A program made the translations under genes and the position numbers. From Paenibacillus sp. JQZ6Y-1 (GTDB lineage: Bacteria; Bacillota; Bacilli; Paenibacillales; Paenibacillaceae): a stretch of 64,000 nucleotides of DNA. Positions 9,949 to 19,281 of the stretch are shown piece by piece. Within the stretch, counting starts at the first letter, position 1. Each line of letters begins with the position of its first letter. The notes under the pieces were generated by a model. That model searched no databases, was not told the origin of the DNA, and was given only the letters and a program-made list of their open reading frames with translations. Location of the stretch: the NCBI RefSeq assembly GCF_040719145.1, contig NZ_JBFDUZ010000005.1:1-64000 (forward strand). The letters run 5' to 3'.

Positions 9949-10045
9949 TCGAAAGTAAGTTCATCCGCTGTCATCTACCCTATATGCCGAGTAGGCATAA
10001 GCAGAGATCGACATCTGCCGATTGGCATTCTGCTACATGGCATAT

Positions 10046-10086
10046 ACAAAAGCCGTATCTCCCTCGTAGGGTGATACGGCTTTTGT
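10046..10086. terminator. Bidirectional terminator between coat genes and yitT-like gene
   Basis: A 14-bp perfect stem (ACAAAAGCCGTATC and its complement) with a 13-nt loop and A/T runs on both sides. It can end both the rightward coat unit and the leftward yitT-like gene, whose stop lies 23 bp away. Confidence 0.88.
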
Positions 10087-10108
10087 TGTGAGCTTATTTA
10101 CACTTTTA

Positions 10109-10945
10109 TTATTTGGACAATTCCAAAAATCCTTCGCCGAACACATCGCGTACATCGTGAATGGTGATAAAGGCATTCGGATCTGCGTTGCGTACGATCT
10201 TTTTCAGGACGGATACTTCCTGTTTGCTGATGACGATATATAGTACTTCTTTGGGCGTTTTGGTGTAATAACCATGCCCGGACAATACGGTAACACCGCG
10301 ATCCATAACGGTGATGACCTTTTCGGCAATCGCGTCCTGATGTGAGGAGATGATGGTAACTGCCTTTTTCGGATTCAATCCCTCGATGATAAAATCCATC
10401 ACTTTCGTACCGATATACAGGGCGATGATTGTCAGCATGAGACGCTCCGCACCGATGATGAACAGCGACGAGAATGCAACGATGAGATCGAAAAACAGCA
10501 ATCCATAGCTAATGTTCCAGTCCAAATACTTATGCGTAATCCGCGCCAAAATCGCTGTACCGGCTGTCGTACCGCCTGCACGGATAATCAATCCCAGTCC
10601 CACACCAACCAGAATACCGGCAAATACAGCATTGACGACGATCTCGTTAGAATCAATGCGCCACCCTTCGGTCAGATGCAGGAATAGTGAGTTGAGCGCA
10701 ACCGCAATAATGGTGTAAATGATGCTTGTTTTATCCAGAAACTTATAACCGATCAGAATGAGGAATGAGTTGATCACCAGATTGACTAGACCGGGCGACC
10801 ATTGAAATAGATAGTACAAAATAATCGTTACCCCGGTTACGCCGCCTTCTCCGAGATTGTTGGGAATAATGAACAGATTGACTGCCAGCGCAAACAGAAA
10901 AGCACCAACGGTAATCAGGATCATATCATAAACACGTTTTTTCAT
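10109..10945 (-). CDS. YitT family membrane protein (DUF161 + DUF2179)
   Basis: 278 residues. Five or more membrane helices fill residues ~8-170 (for example ILITVGAFLFALAVNLFI and the G-rich GVGLGLIIRAGGTTAGT), followed by a soluble C-terminal DUF2179 domain (~190-278) with HGYYTKTPKEVLYIVISKQE. This is the standard YitT-type arrangement in Bacillales. The molecular function is not established; a transport or ligand-sensing role is guessed for the family. The ATG at 10945 has GAAGGAG at 8 nt; an in-frame TTG two codons earlier is too close to that site. Confidence 0.9.
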   Translation of the reverse strand: MKKRVYDMILITVGAFLFALAVNLFIIPNNLGEGGVTGVTIILYYLFQWSPGLVNLVINSFLILIGYKFLDKTSIIYTIIAVALNSLFLHLTEGWRIDSNEIVVNAVFAGILVGVGLGLIIRAGGTTAGTAILARITHKYLDWNISYGLLFFDLIVAFSSLFIIGAERLMLTIIALYIGTKVMDFIIEGLNPKKAVTIISSHQDAIAEKVITVMDRGVTVLSGHGYYTKTPKEVLYIVISKQEVSVLKKIVRNADPNAFITIHDVRDVFGEGFLELSK

Positions 10946-11387
10946 GGGCAAAGCTCCTTCTTATGCTGACGTTCCGTTACGGAAGTCATACTTGTACTCG
11001 TACTCGTTATATAGAGCTGCATGGACAGCATCGTGAACAGCTAGCTTTGCTATAAAAGTCATCGTGTTCTCCATTCAACTTTTATGCACTCTATGTATAA
11101 TCGCTGGAATGTCAGAAATGGTGCTTGCAGGCTTGCTATGTCACCGAAATATGCAGCATTTTTATACAAAATGGTCAAAAACGGGCGAAAATGCACGTAT
11201 GTCCATCCTTACCCGCCAAATGAGTATTTTAAGCCTCGCCCTCAAGCAAGTCAAAGCTTTTTTACCATCCTTTGACTATTCATTTCACTGCTTGATTAAC
11301 GCAAAAAAGCAGTTGTTACATGAACATGCAGGGAAGCTTATGAATATCGGATCTGGATCATGTAATAGATACTATTTATATGTAACA
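10946..11387. other. Intergenic region between yitT-like gene and dapL terminator
   Basis: About 440 bp. It should contain the leftward promoter of the yitT-like gene. ORFs on the plus strand (11064-11420) have no ribosome site and no recognisable protein features, so no gene is called. Confidence 0.5.
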
Positions 11388-11423
11388 GAAAAAGACCAGA
11401 TCGCAACCTACACGATCTGATCC
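11388..11423 (-). terminator. Terminator of dapL
   Basis: On the reverse strand, stem GATCAGATCG pairs with CGATCTGGTC (10 bp with one G-T), 9-nt loop, then TTTTTC. It lies 67 bp after the dapL stop. Confidence 0.85.
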
Positions 11424-11489
11424 TGAATATGAATATACGTCGTGAAATAACGCGCAAGTACATCATACACGTACTGGGCGATTCCACGA

Positions 11490-12614
11490 TTATGCCGATT
11501 TCCAACGCAAATAATCCGTCACTGTACGTACCGCTATTTCTATTGCATCCTCACTCGGCTCCAGCTTGGCGTGATGCAGTCCATATGGTGTATCCACGCC
11601 GAGCCAGAACATAAAGCCGGGAATATCTTTTAGAAAATAACCGAAGTCTTCGCCAGTCATCGCTTCGGTGCACTCAAACAGAGTCACATCGTCGCGTCCA
11701 TCCAGCCACTGCATGAATTCAGCTGTCAGCTTCTCTTCATTGTACACCTGCATATAATTGGCGCCCCAGTCGATCTCGGCACGACATTCAAATCCTGCTT
11801 CAATCCCCTTCACCAATGCCTGAATGCGTGACTTCACCAGTGTCATCGTCTCCGCAGACAATGTACGAATCGTTCCTTCCAGACGAGCACGTTCGGCGAT
11901 AATGTTCTGCTTGGTGCCGCCCTCGATCTTGCCGATCGTAATGACTGCCGAATCGAGTGGATTCACATTGCGAGCGATCACGCTTTGCAATTGACCGACC
12001 AGCTGACAGCCTGCTACCACCATATCGTTCGCCCGATGCGGATATGCTGCATGACCACCCGTACCGATCAGATCAATAAACAACTCCGACGTATTGGCAA
12101 ACAAAATACCCGGACGCGTCGCAATCGTACCAACCGGATATTCAGGGGCAACATGCAAACCGACCATCTGCTCCGGCATCCAATCCGCCAGTTCTTCGCT
12201 CGCTAACATCGGCTGTGCACCGCCTGGTCCTTCCTCGGCTGGCTGGAACAATACGACCAGATCGTCCTTCATCCGCTGCTCCACGAATTGTGTCAGCACA
12301 CCAAGTCCAATCGTCATATGCAGATCATGCCCGCATGCGTGCATATAGTCGGGATGCTCACTTTTAAAATCATAGCCGGTCTCTTCTACAATCGGTAGAC
12401 CGTCCATATCCGCGCGATAACCAAAACGCCGAGTCGGCGCGGTTCCATGCACATACACGAGGATGCCCGTTTTCCACGTACGTACTTCGATATGTTCTTG
12501 TGGCAAGCTTGCAATATAGTCTAGCAGATAGCGCTGCGTTTTGAATTCCTGAAATCCTGCCTCTGGAATCCGGTGTAGATCGCGGCGAATATCGATGAGT
12601 TTGTTGTTGCTCAT
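11490..12614 (-). CDS. dapL: N-acetyldiaminopimelate deacetylase
   Basis: 374 residues, M20 family metallopeptidase/amidohydrolase. Metal-site motifs are ADMDGLP (residues 68-74), ACGHDLHM (93-100) and AEEGPGG (~130-136), with the dimerisation insert in the middle ([10 protein letters not shown]). In Bacillus this enzyme (YkuR) removes acetate from N-acetyl-LL-DAP to give LL-DAP for DapF and lysine/peptidoglycan synthesis. The DapH gene lies directly upstream on the same strand (95-bp gap), which supports this role over a generic hippurate hydrolase. ATG at 12614 has AAAGGAG at 9-10 nt; the longer frame upstream covers the intergenic hairpin. Confidence 0.9.
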   Translation of the reverse strand: MSNNKLIDIRRDLHRIPEAGFQEFKTQRYLLDYIASLPQEHIEVRTWKTGILVYVHGTAPTRRFGYRADMDGLPIVEETGYDFKSEHPDYMHACGHDLHMTIGLGVLTQFVEQRMKDDLVVLFQPAEEGPGGAQPMLASEELADWMPEQMVGLHVAPEYPVGTIATRPGILFANTSELFIDLIGTGGHAAYPHRANDMVVAGCQLVGQLQSVIARNVNPLDSAVITIGKIEGGTKQNIIAERARLEGTIRTLSAETMTLVKSRIQALVKGIEAGFECRAEIDWGANYMQVYNEEKLTAEFMQWLDGRDDVTLFECTEAMTGEDFGYFLKDIPGFMFWLGVDTPYGLHHAKLEPSEDAIEIAVRTVTDYLRWKSA

Positions 12615-12641
12615 GCGTGTAACTCCTTTTATATAAGATAA

Positions 12642-12673
12642 GAAGGCTGCCACAGATTCCTATGACAGCCTTC
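12642..12673 (-). promoter_or_regulatory. Intercistronic hairpin between dapH and dapL
   Basis: An 8-bp perfect stem, GAAGGCTG/CAGCCTTC, with a ~16-nt loop sits in the 94-bp gap between the two genes. The following sequence is only moderately T-rich, so it may act as a partial terminator or mRNA processing/stability element that lowers dapL relative to dapH. Confidence 0.5.
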
Positions 12674-12708
12674 GTGTATATGGAGATGTACAATTCATTT
12701 AAAAAGAA

Positions 12709-13422
12709 TTACAGGGTACGCAGATCTTGCAGAATTTCTGTTTTGGACTTCGTTTTGTCGTCCACTTGTTTGATTACGCGTGCCGGTGTACCTGCGACAA
12801 CGGAGAATGCTGGTACGTCTTGTGTTACGACTGCACCCGCAGCAACAACTGCGCCTTCACCGATGCGTACGCCTTCCAGTACCACAACGTTAGCGCCAAT
12901 CAGTACATCGTCTTCCACGACAACTGGTTGTGCACTTGGTGGCTCGATAACGCCAGCCAGTACGGAACCTGCGCCGATATGACACATTTTGCCGACTTGT
13001 ACGCGACCGCCCAGTACGGCACCCATATCGATCATGGTGCCTTCGCCGATGACAACGCCGATATTGATTACTGCGCCCATCATGATGACTGCATTGTCAC
13101 CAATCGATACCATTTCACGGATAAATGCGCCTGGCTCGATGCGAGCGTTGATGTTCTTCATATCCAGCAGCGGAATCGCGGAGTTGCGACGGTCGCTCTC
13201 GATCACATGATCTTCGATCTGTGCGCTGTTTTCAGACAGAACGCCTTGAATATCTGCCCAGTCACCAAAAATCACACCTGTGTTGCCAGTGATAAATGTT
13301 TGTACGCCTTCTGGGAAGGAGATGCCGTCCAGTTGACCTTTCAGGTACACTTTAACCGGAGTTTTCTTTTTGCTCGTTTTGATCAGATTAATAATTTCAT
13401 GCGTGTTCATCTCAGTAGACAT
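12709..13422 (-). CDS. dapH: Tetrahydrodipicolinate N-acetyltransferase
   Basis: 237 residues. The N-terminal domain (~1-85) is followed by a left-handed beta-helix of hexapeptide repeats (~88-205), including [16 protein letters not shown] and [18 protein letters not shown]. It matches the Bacillus DapH (YkuQ) pattern almost throughout. The enzyme acetylates tetrahydrodipicolinate with acetyl-CoA, the committed step of the acetylase branch, giving the substrate for PatA. The chosen ATG (13422) has AAAGGAG about 13 nt upstream; an ATG at 13410 (MNTHEI) would also be plausible. Likely co-transcribed with dapL. Confidence 0.94.
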   Translation of the reverse strand: MSTEMNTHEIINLIKTSKKKTPVKVYLKGQLDGISFPEGVQTFITGNTGVIFGDWADIQGVLSENSAQIEDHVIESDRRNSAIPLLDMKNINARIEPGAFIREMVSIGDNAVIMMGAVINIGVVIGEGTMIDMGAVLGGRVQVGKMCHIGAGSVLAGVIEPPSAQPVVVEDDVLIGANVVVLEGVRIGEGAVVAAGAVVTQDVPAFSVVAGTPARVIKQVDDKTKSKTEILQDLRTL

Positions 13423-13754
13423 ATGTAGATGACAGCTCCTTTTTCTCATAATAATATCACCGCTGCCATATCTGGCGCAGTGCGCTCTATTCAACTGTTA
13501 TGGCACAAGCCATAGCCAAATGTATGAACATATTCAGTCTCCCAGATGGGAACTACATCATTTATAGCACAGATGCAGGATCGCTCGCAATTGATCCATG
13601 ATATTTACACCAAATGTTTATACAGATAGTACATAATATCTTCTTAAATGAAGAAAAGAAGATTGGAGAACACGACGTTTAGCTATAATTTTTCATTTTT
13701 GCGAAACATTATATGTATACATTGCATCTACTATTCATAGAAAGGGGTGATGTT
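13423..13754. other. Divergent intergenic region dapH/lipoprotein
   Basis: 332 bp that must carry a leftward dapH promoter and a rightward lipoprotein promoter. It becomes clearly AT-rich beyond 13600. No recognisable riboswitch or repeat was seen. Confidence 0.45.
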
Positions 13755-14213
13755 TTGAAACATATACTTTTAGTAGTACTCATTGTCGTAGCAGGGTGTG
13801 GGAATCAAAGTATATCTTCTTCTGCCAATCATAACTCTTCTGAACTGGGGCAAAAACATATCAATACAGAGTCAACAGAAACGAATACATCTAAACAAAG
13901 TACAAACGTTTATGTAGACGAATCTCCCTATTCTGGAGATGAACTTGAAGTCATTCAACTATTAAATAAATCCATAACGTATCGAAATGAAAAGAATACC
14001 ACTGAATTTATAAAATTATTGACTGCCGATTCAAATGTGGGTCAACCAAACTCTCGAAAAGCTAATTCTGTTCAAATAGAAAAGATAGATCACTCTAATG
14101 ATTCGCAAATTGTAGTCCGAGCTAACGTCACTACAAACGAGAATGGTGTTTCTCCTGAAACATATGTATTCAAGAAATGGAACAGCATATGGAAGATTAA
14201 CGATATTGATTAA
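13755..14213 (+). CDS. Small lipoprotein of unknown function
   Basis: 152 residues from a TTG start with AAAGGGGTG about 6 nt upstream. The protein has a very short lipoprotein signal, KHILLVVLIVVAGC, with the lipidated cysteine at residue 15. A Ser/Asn/Thr-rich linker (~16-55) follows, then a compact C-terminal domain (~60-152) with an NTF2-like or SH3-like pattern ending in YVFKKWNSIWKINDID. Codon use is much more AT-rich than in the flanking dap genes, suggesting a lineage-specific or acquired gene. No family is recognised; likely outer-surface location. Confidence 0.75.
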   Translation: MKHILLVVLIVVAGCGNQSISSSANHNSSELGQKHINTESTETNTSKQSTNVYVDESPYSGDELEVIQLLNKSITYRNEKNTTEFIKLLTADSNVGQPNSRKANSVQIEKIDHSNDSQIVVRANVTTNENGVSPETYVFKKWNSIWKINDID

Positions 14214-14252
14214 ATAAGAAGCTGCGCTTTAGAAGCGCAGCTTCTTATTTCA
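14214..14252 (+). terminator. Terminator of the lipoprotein gene
   Basis: A 14-bp perfect stem AAGAAGCTGCGCTT with a 3-nt loop and a T-rich tail, immediately after the stop codon. Confidence 0.9.
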
Positions 14253-14379
14253 AACGTAATTAAACCCACTTTAAACTTACTCTGAAGTGCTCCCTCTAAC
14301 CACGCTACACATAGATCTACTCACTCCGCCATCAAGCAGCAGATCTCTGTCTACATCCAACTGCTGTCAAAGCTATACC

Positions 14380-15702
14380 TCATCGTGTAGCAGCATATAC
14401 ATCTTGCGTGACCCCATTTGTTTCCTTTCCATACACATCACTTGTTACAGAAGCGTTAGGGTCTTTCCCGTGAATAATAACTTCATTCACACTCACATAT
14501 CTGCCTGTTGTTTTCACATGGATCTCAAATTCATGATAATACCCTGGCTTAATCGGTATCGTTTGCAAATAAACGATGCCATCGCCGCCTGGATCACGAA
14601 CCGTTGTCTTCAGCTGACCAATTTGAATATCTCCTGTATTCCAATCCCAACCAGACGTGATCGTATATTCATCTTCTCGTACACCGGATCGGTCCAGAGC
14701 CACAGGAGAATACTGGGTTACGATTTGAATACTGTCTATATAGGTGGGATTACGGAAGAAATACAGCGAGAGCGAACCATCGTCATTGGGCGGATAATTA
14801 GGGTTGGTATAATACCACGATGTATAAATGTCTCCATCAAACGCATCGTTCGGCGTTAGATTCAAATCACTGTAATACGGCCACACACCTCCGCGTGTTC
14901 CTTCGGGCAATGTTTTAGCGATTTTGCTCGACTTGGGTACAACCGACAGTTCTTTGGAATAGTAGATCTTCCCTTGGATATTGGCGGCTATTTTGAAATA
15001 GTACTTCTGATCGTTCACCAGATTGTACACGCGCGTTCCTAGATAGCCCCGCCAAGGCGCAATAACTTTGTCCGTGTACACGCCGGGCTTGGTGCCGTAA
15101 TAGATAACTGTTTGGTTGGCAAAGCCGTCATACTGCCACGTCAAAAATGCCCCCCCACTCAATTGAGAGATCGTAGCATTGTCAAATGTAGGTTCTGTTC
15201 CTTGGGTCAGATACAGTTCGTTGATTGATACAAATGCTTTGGTACTGGAATCCATTGAGATCAAGACACCACCATATGTTCCTTCCAGAACGGGGATTCG
15301 CTCCAAAATCGTAGCTTTGCCGTCTGCGCGATATTCTATCGTACGCGAAGCACGTCCAATTTCTTCCCATTGGTTACCATTCAGCCCGTAGATCAGATAG
15401 CTAACTGTACTGGTTGAAGAAGCAGTCGTAGCAATCTCTATCCCATTCATCTTGATGTTCTGGTTAAACACAACACTGATGACACCGCTGTTACGTCCTG
15501 CGTTCCATGCCGTATTCAGATTACCGTCAGCAACCATTTGGGGTGTGCTGCCCGATAACGTGTTATGTGCACTGATCAGGCTGTTGCTTGGTACGGTGAT
15601 TCTTTCGTAATCCCCCTGCTCTGCCTGCACCGTTCCAACAGGTACATACGACCCCAGCAGACAAACGATAAATACAGCCATACACATGACACGCCAATTC
15701 AT
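14380..15702 (-). CDS. Secreted protein with discoidin-like and fibronectin III-like domains
   Basis: 440 residues. A signal peptide (~1-28) is predicted, with cleavage after VQA. Two F5/8 type C-like beta-sandwich regions are suggested: ~45-160 (SGSTPQMVADGNLNTAWNAG) and ~275-420 (DLNLTPNDAFDGDIYTSWYY). Between them a fibronectin III-like stretch (~165-255) contains LTWQYDG and YYFKIAANIQG. The repeated pattern of a variable loop, DG and TAW/TSW is typical of carbohydrate-binding discoidin domains. No catalytic domain is visible, so it may bind glycans or cell wall. ATG 15702 has AAAGGAGGG at ~8 nt. Transcribed alone; the domain calls are by pattern only. Confidence 0.75.
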   Translation of the reverse strand: MNWRVMCMAVFIVCLLGSYVPVGTVQAEQGDYERITVPSNSLISAHNTLSGSTPQMVADGNLNTAWNAGRNSGVISVVFNQNIKMNGIEIATTASSTSTVSYLIYGLNGNQWEEIGRASRTIEYRADGKATILERIPVLEGTYGGVLISMDSSTKAFVSINELYLTQGTEPTFDNATISQLSGGAFLTWQYDGFANQTVIYYGTKPGVYTDKVIAPWRGYLGTRVYNLVNDQKYYFKIAANIQGKIYYSKELSVVPKSSKIAKTLPEGTRGGVWPYYSDLNLTPNDAFDGDIYTSWYYTNPNYPPNDDGSLSLYFFRNPTYIDSIQIVTQYSPVALDRSGVREDEYTITSGWDWNTGDIQIGQLKTTVRDPGGDGIVYLQTIPIKPGYYHEFEIHVKTTGRYVSVNEVIIHGKDPNASVTSDVYGKETNGVTQDVYAATR

Positions 15703-15997
15703 AAATAATCCCTCCTTTATAATATGAAGATTCAATTCATTATATAGCCGTGGTTGCTAAATATAATACATTTATTTGTAAATATTCCATAATTAATATG
15801 TATATATTTCGTTAGATTACGAATACTAATTGCCTCTCTCTATTAAGCAAAGACAACTCGCTTAAAAGAAAATAGGTTTTGTCATTGATCTGTTTTGCTT
15901 ATCTAATGAATGTCTGAATATAGGAGACACATAACATACTAAAAAGAGAGAATGACAGTTGGCTTTGTACCAGAGTATCAATTATTTTCTCTATCTA

Positions 15998-16230
15998 ATT
16001 TTGATACTAATAGTATCAAAATCATGCATTATTTAAATTCAATGTATTAATACTAATGATACTCTACATAAAATGAATAGATTAATATATAGATAAACAG
16101 CGAATAACAGAGGGTTTTGGCGTATATAATAGCCTTCTCTTCTGTTAATATTGTAAATTTGATACTTCATTCTAGTATTAATACTATGTATCATAATATT
16201 GACACTATATTGATACAGTATTAATACTGT
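15998..16230. promoter_or_regulatory. Cluster of palindromic GATAC/GTATC operator-like sites
   Basis: This AT-rich region ahead of the gene at 16289 contains several perfect palindromes. At 15998-16022 the arm ATTTTGATACTA is mirrored around one central base. At 16173-16186 there is TAGTATTAATACTA, and at 16215-16230 ACAGTATTAATACTGT. Imperfect copies with GATAC lie near 16042-16062 and 16160-16195. Such spacing suggests multiple binding sites for one dimeric regulator, perhaps the product of the downstream gene. The stretch 15703-15997 holds nothing else that I can identify apart from the presumed promoter of the secreted protein gene. Confidence 0.7.
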
Positions 16231-16288
16231 GTTAAAATATCTATAACGAATGTTTTGCATCATCCGACTTCTTCCTGGGGGTTTTATT

Positions 16289-16801
16289 ATGAATCAGAAA
16301 AATTCCAACGCCGAGGGTATACGTAATCACGTGCTTGGCTATTTACAAAAAGAAGGTAAAACCGGCTTTGCGGTTGTTCGGAAGTATCTGGAACAGTTGC
16401 CGGAAAACTATAGTGAAGGCTCTATCGTAGGAGCGCTGCGTACTATTGCTGATCGTGAACCACGCATTGTAAAGATCAAGGAAGGCACAGCTGCCTATTA
16501 CGATCTTGCTGAGAATCAGGCAAAGCTCCAACAGACAGCTCCCTCACCTGCCGCTTCAAGCACGGGTGATACAACAGCGCCATCCTCATGGTCGATGCAA
16601 CACGAGCGTCATGCGCTGCTGGTGCAAGATATTGAGCAGTTGATTCTGGATCTAAACAAGAAGACACAGGAACTGAATATTCTGATGATGGAAGGCAAAA
16701 TCAAAGAGCGGGACGCTTATCATATGGGGCTAGCGATCAAAGCGAATGAGTTACAAACGCTGGTGCTTCAGAATAAAATTAAGCGACGTTCCTTTCCATA
16801 A
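16289..16801 (+). CDS. Predicted winged-helix DNA-binding protein, unknown family
   Basis: 170 residues. Residues ~5-75 look like a small helical/winged-helix fold (IRNHVLGYLQKEGKTGFAVV, then SIVGALRTIADREPRIVKIKEG, ending with a Tyr-containing strand), as in MarR-like or RepA-type wings. A Pro/Ser/Thr linker (~78-105) leads to a coiled-coil C-terminus (~110-165). The ATG has a run of G residues ~8 nt upstream. It is preceded by an unusual set of palindromes, so autoregulation is possible. No family name can be assigned. Confidence 0.6.
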   Translation: MNQKNSNAEGIRNHVLGYLQKEGKTGFAVVRKYLEQLPENYSEGSIVGALRTIADREPRIVKIKEGTAAYYDLAENQAKLQQTAPSPAASSTGDTTAPSSWSMQHERHALLVQDIEQLILDLNKKTQELNILMMEGKIKERDAYHMGLAIKANELQTLVLQNKIKRRSFP

Positions 16802-16950
16802 TATTCGCTATATACTCTATAGTCAGTTTAGCCGATGTATCTTTGCGAGATGCGTCGTTCCCTTTGCTATAGATCGAATTACTATTGATCGAAAACGAGA
16901 TACAAACATCGACAATATCCCTACCATTCTTCTTTATGGTCCACACAAAT

Positions 16951-16998
16951 AAAGAGCGGCAGATCCCATGAATGTTCATGAAATCTGCCGCTCTCTTT
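16951..16998. terminator. Bidirectional terminator
   Basis: Stem AAAGAGCGGCAGAT paired with ATCTGCCGCTCT and a T-rich tail, with a second short ATGAA/TTCAT pairing in the loop. It can serve the rightward gene ending at 16801 and the leftward ilvE ending at 17062. Confidence 0.85.
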
Positions 16999-17061
16999 GC
17001 TGTTTATACTCACGATGTTGTCATGGCTTCATGACATATTACTTATTGTTGCTGTACTTCT

Positions 17062-18132
17062 TTATTTCACTTCAATGCCCCAACCAAATGGATCTTCCTC
17101 GATCCCCTTCTGGATGCCAGTCAATGTCTCATACAGCTTGGCAGACAGTTCGCCTGTTTTGCCTTCGTTAATGATCATTTTCTCTCCCTGCCAGTTCAGT
17201 TCGCCCATTGGGGAGATAACAGCTGCGGTACCTGTACCGAATGCTTCTTCCAATGTACCGGCTTTGTGAGCCTCTTCCAGCTCGTCGATAGACAGCAGGC
17301 GCTCTTCCACTGGAATGTCCCAGTGCTTGAGCAGCTGGATGATCGAATCGCGGGTGATCCCGTTCAGGATACTACCGTTCAGCGCTGGTGTTACGACAGT
17401 GCCGTCGATTTTGAAGAAGACGTTCATGCTGCCGACTTCCTCGATATATTTGCGATGTACGCCGTCCAGCCACAGCACCTGAGAATAGCCCAGCTCGGTT
17501 GCGCCTTCTTGTGCTTTCAGACCTGCTGCGTAGTTACCAGCGGTTTTCGCCATGCCTACGCCGCCCGGAACAGCACGTACGTACTTGGATTCCACGTAGA
17601 TTTTAACCGGGTTGATGCCTTCTGCATAGTAAGCAGCAACCGGGGACAAGATGATCATGAATTTGTATTGCAGCGATGGTGCTACGCCCAATGCCGCTTC
17701 TGTTGCGATCACGAATGGACGTACATACAGCGATGTACCTTCTCCTTGCGGAATCCAGTCTTTGTCCGTCAGGATCAGCTGACGTAGCGCTTCGAGCGCC
17801 AATTCTGGATCAATCTCTGGAATGCTCAGACGCTCATTGGACAGGTTCAGACGCTCGATATTTTTGTTCGGACGGAACATGAGGATGCGACCGTCTGGTG
17901 CCAGATATGCTTTCAGACCTTCAAAGATCGTTTGACCGTAATGAAAGACTTTGGCAGCTGGGTCAAGGCTAATGTTCTGATACGGCACGATACGTGCATC
18001 ATGCCAGCCTTGTCCGTGATCGTAGTCCAGAATGAACATATGATCTGTAAATTTGGTTCCGAATACCAGTCCTTCTGTGGCTGGCTTTTCTTTTGGTGTA
18101 GTTGTTTGCTCTATTTTGATCTCGATACTCAT
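17062..18132 (-). CDS. ilvE: Branched-chain amino acid aminotransferase
   Basis: 356 residues, PLP fold-type IV. The PLP lysine is K196 in GMAKTAGNYAAG; other conserved parts are FEGLKAY (70-76), RPNKNIERLN (87-96), EEVGSMNVFF and the C-terminal TGTAAVISP. It transfers the amino group between glutamate and the 2-oxo acids of leucine, isoleucine and valine, the last step of their synthesis and first of their breakdown. Length and motifs fit the long (eukaryote-like) BCAT subgroup common in Firmicutes. Start ATG has AAGGAGA at 9 nt. Single-gene transcript. Confidence 0.95.
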   Translation of the reverse strand: MSIEIKIEQTTTPKEKPATEGLVFGTKFTDHMFILDYDHGQGWHDARIVPYQNISLDPAAKVFHYGQTIFEGLKAYLAPDGRILMFRPNKNIERLNLSNERLSIPEIDPELALEALRQLILTDKDWIPQGEGTSLYVRPFVIATEAALGVAPSLQYKFMIILSPVAAYYAEGINPVKIYVESKYVRAVPGGVGMAKTAGNYAAGLKAQEGATELGYSQVLWLDGVHRKYIEEVGSMNVFFKIDGTVVTPALNGSILNGITRDSIIQLLKHWDIPVEERLLSIDELEEAHKAGTLEEAFGTGTAAVISPMGELNWQGEKMIINEGKTGELSAKLYETLTGIQKGIEEDPFGWGIEVK

Positions 18133-18352
18133 GGCTATGTCTCCTTAACAGGAATTCCTTTGGATTTCATTAAATCATATCACTTTTAGGCGCTTCGGGA
18201 AAATAGCTAAAATGTGAGAAGTTCCGCTACCGTTTGTGCATAGAGGACGAGACGCTCATTTCGTAAACGCTTCCTCCTCCACTCTGTTCATGAAAAAGAT
18301 GCAATTTTACTTTTTTTGGTTTTCTTTTTGTCCAAAATGAAAAATCTTACAT

Positions 18353-19090
18353 TCACGGTAAAATGGCAAATGAACGCACTGGAAAGCCAGATGCACGCGC
18401 AGCTTTGGGCACAATATTGAAAATGACTGCCCCTGTCGGTGGAACCTGATCCAGATTGGTCAGCAGCTCCACCTGATATGTATCTTGATCCAGTACGTAG
18501 TATTCGGCAAGCAGTGAGCCATTGCGGGTAAAATCGACCGCAGCGTCAGTATCGAATGTCTCATGCCCGACTGCCTTGATACCGCGTTCGCGGAACAGCA
18601 GTTGCAACGCTTCTACCGACCAGCCCGGTGCGTGATTATTGCCTTGCGGATCTTTGTTCTCAAATTGCTCCTGACTCGGCCAACGCTTACTCCAATCGGT
18701 ACGCAGCGCGACAAAGCTGCCCTCGGCAATCGTTCCATGCTCTTGTTCAAATGCCAATACATCGTCCGGGGTAAGAATGTAATCGGGATTACTTGCTACT
18801 TCAGCCGACTTATCGATAACGACCAATGGTAGCACCAGCTCCTTCAGCTCCAATTGCTCCAAATAGCGGGCATCTCGTACAAAGTGAATTGGCGCATCCA
18901 GATGCGTTCCATATTGACCGGCAAAGCTAAAGCTTTGCGCGAAAAAGCCGTCATTGTGGTCAAACAGCGTTTGAAATTCAGCTGGCGGAAAGGCGGCAAA
19001 ATGCGGCGATTCTGGACCAAAGGCATGTGTCAGATCGACCCATTTCTTTTGCTTGAGCAGTTGCAGTGCTTGTAAGAGTTCATTGGACAT
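18353..19090 (-). CDS. Cyclase family protein (kynurenine formamidase-like)
   Basis: 245 residues, cyclase superfamily (PF04199-type metal-dependent hydrolases). The metal-binding signature GTHLDAPIHF is at residues 61-70 (His63, Asp65, His69), with ALRTDWSKRW and AVGHETFDTDAA as later conserved parts. Relatives hydrolyse N-formylkynurenine or isatin; no tryptophan-degradation genes are nearby, so the substrate is open. The ATG at 19090 has AGAGGTGA at ~8 nt, and the frame upstream is AT-rich leader. It faces away from the methyltransferase gene at 19282. Confidence 0.88.
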   Translation of the reverse strand: MSNELLQALQLLKQKKWVDLTHAFGPESPHFAAFPPAEFQTLFDHNDGFFAQSFSFAGQYGTHLDAPIHFVRDARYLEQLELKELVLPLVVIDKSAEVASNPDYILTPDDVLAFEQEHGTIAEGSFVALRTDWSKRWPSQEQFENKDPQGNNHAPGWSVEALQLLFRERGIKAVGHETFDTDAAVDFTRNGSLLAEYYVLDQDTYQVELLTNLDQVPPTGAVIFNIVPKAARASGFPVRSFAILP

Positions 19091-19281
19091 CGTGGTCACC
19101 TCTCTGTTGGATTGGATGAATAGCGATGGGACGGAACATCGTAGGAATACGATCAAGCTTTCGGTACTGTGATACAGCTTTGCCTTAGTATAGCGGTGAC
19201 ATTTTGCAGAGGTCAATATGCTATACTTTGGACAAATGGGTATACCAAGAATATTCCAACAAACCGAAAGGAATGGCTGCT

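Noticed and set aside
12727-13428. 233-residue ORF on the plus strand
   Set aside because: Antisense shadow of dapH; Cys/His-rich composition follows from the complementary codons.
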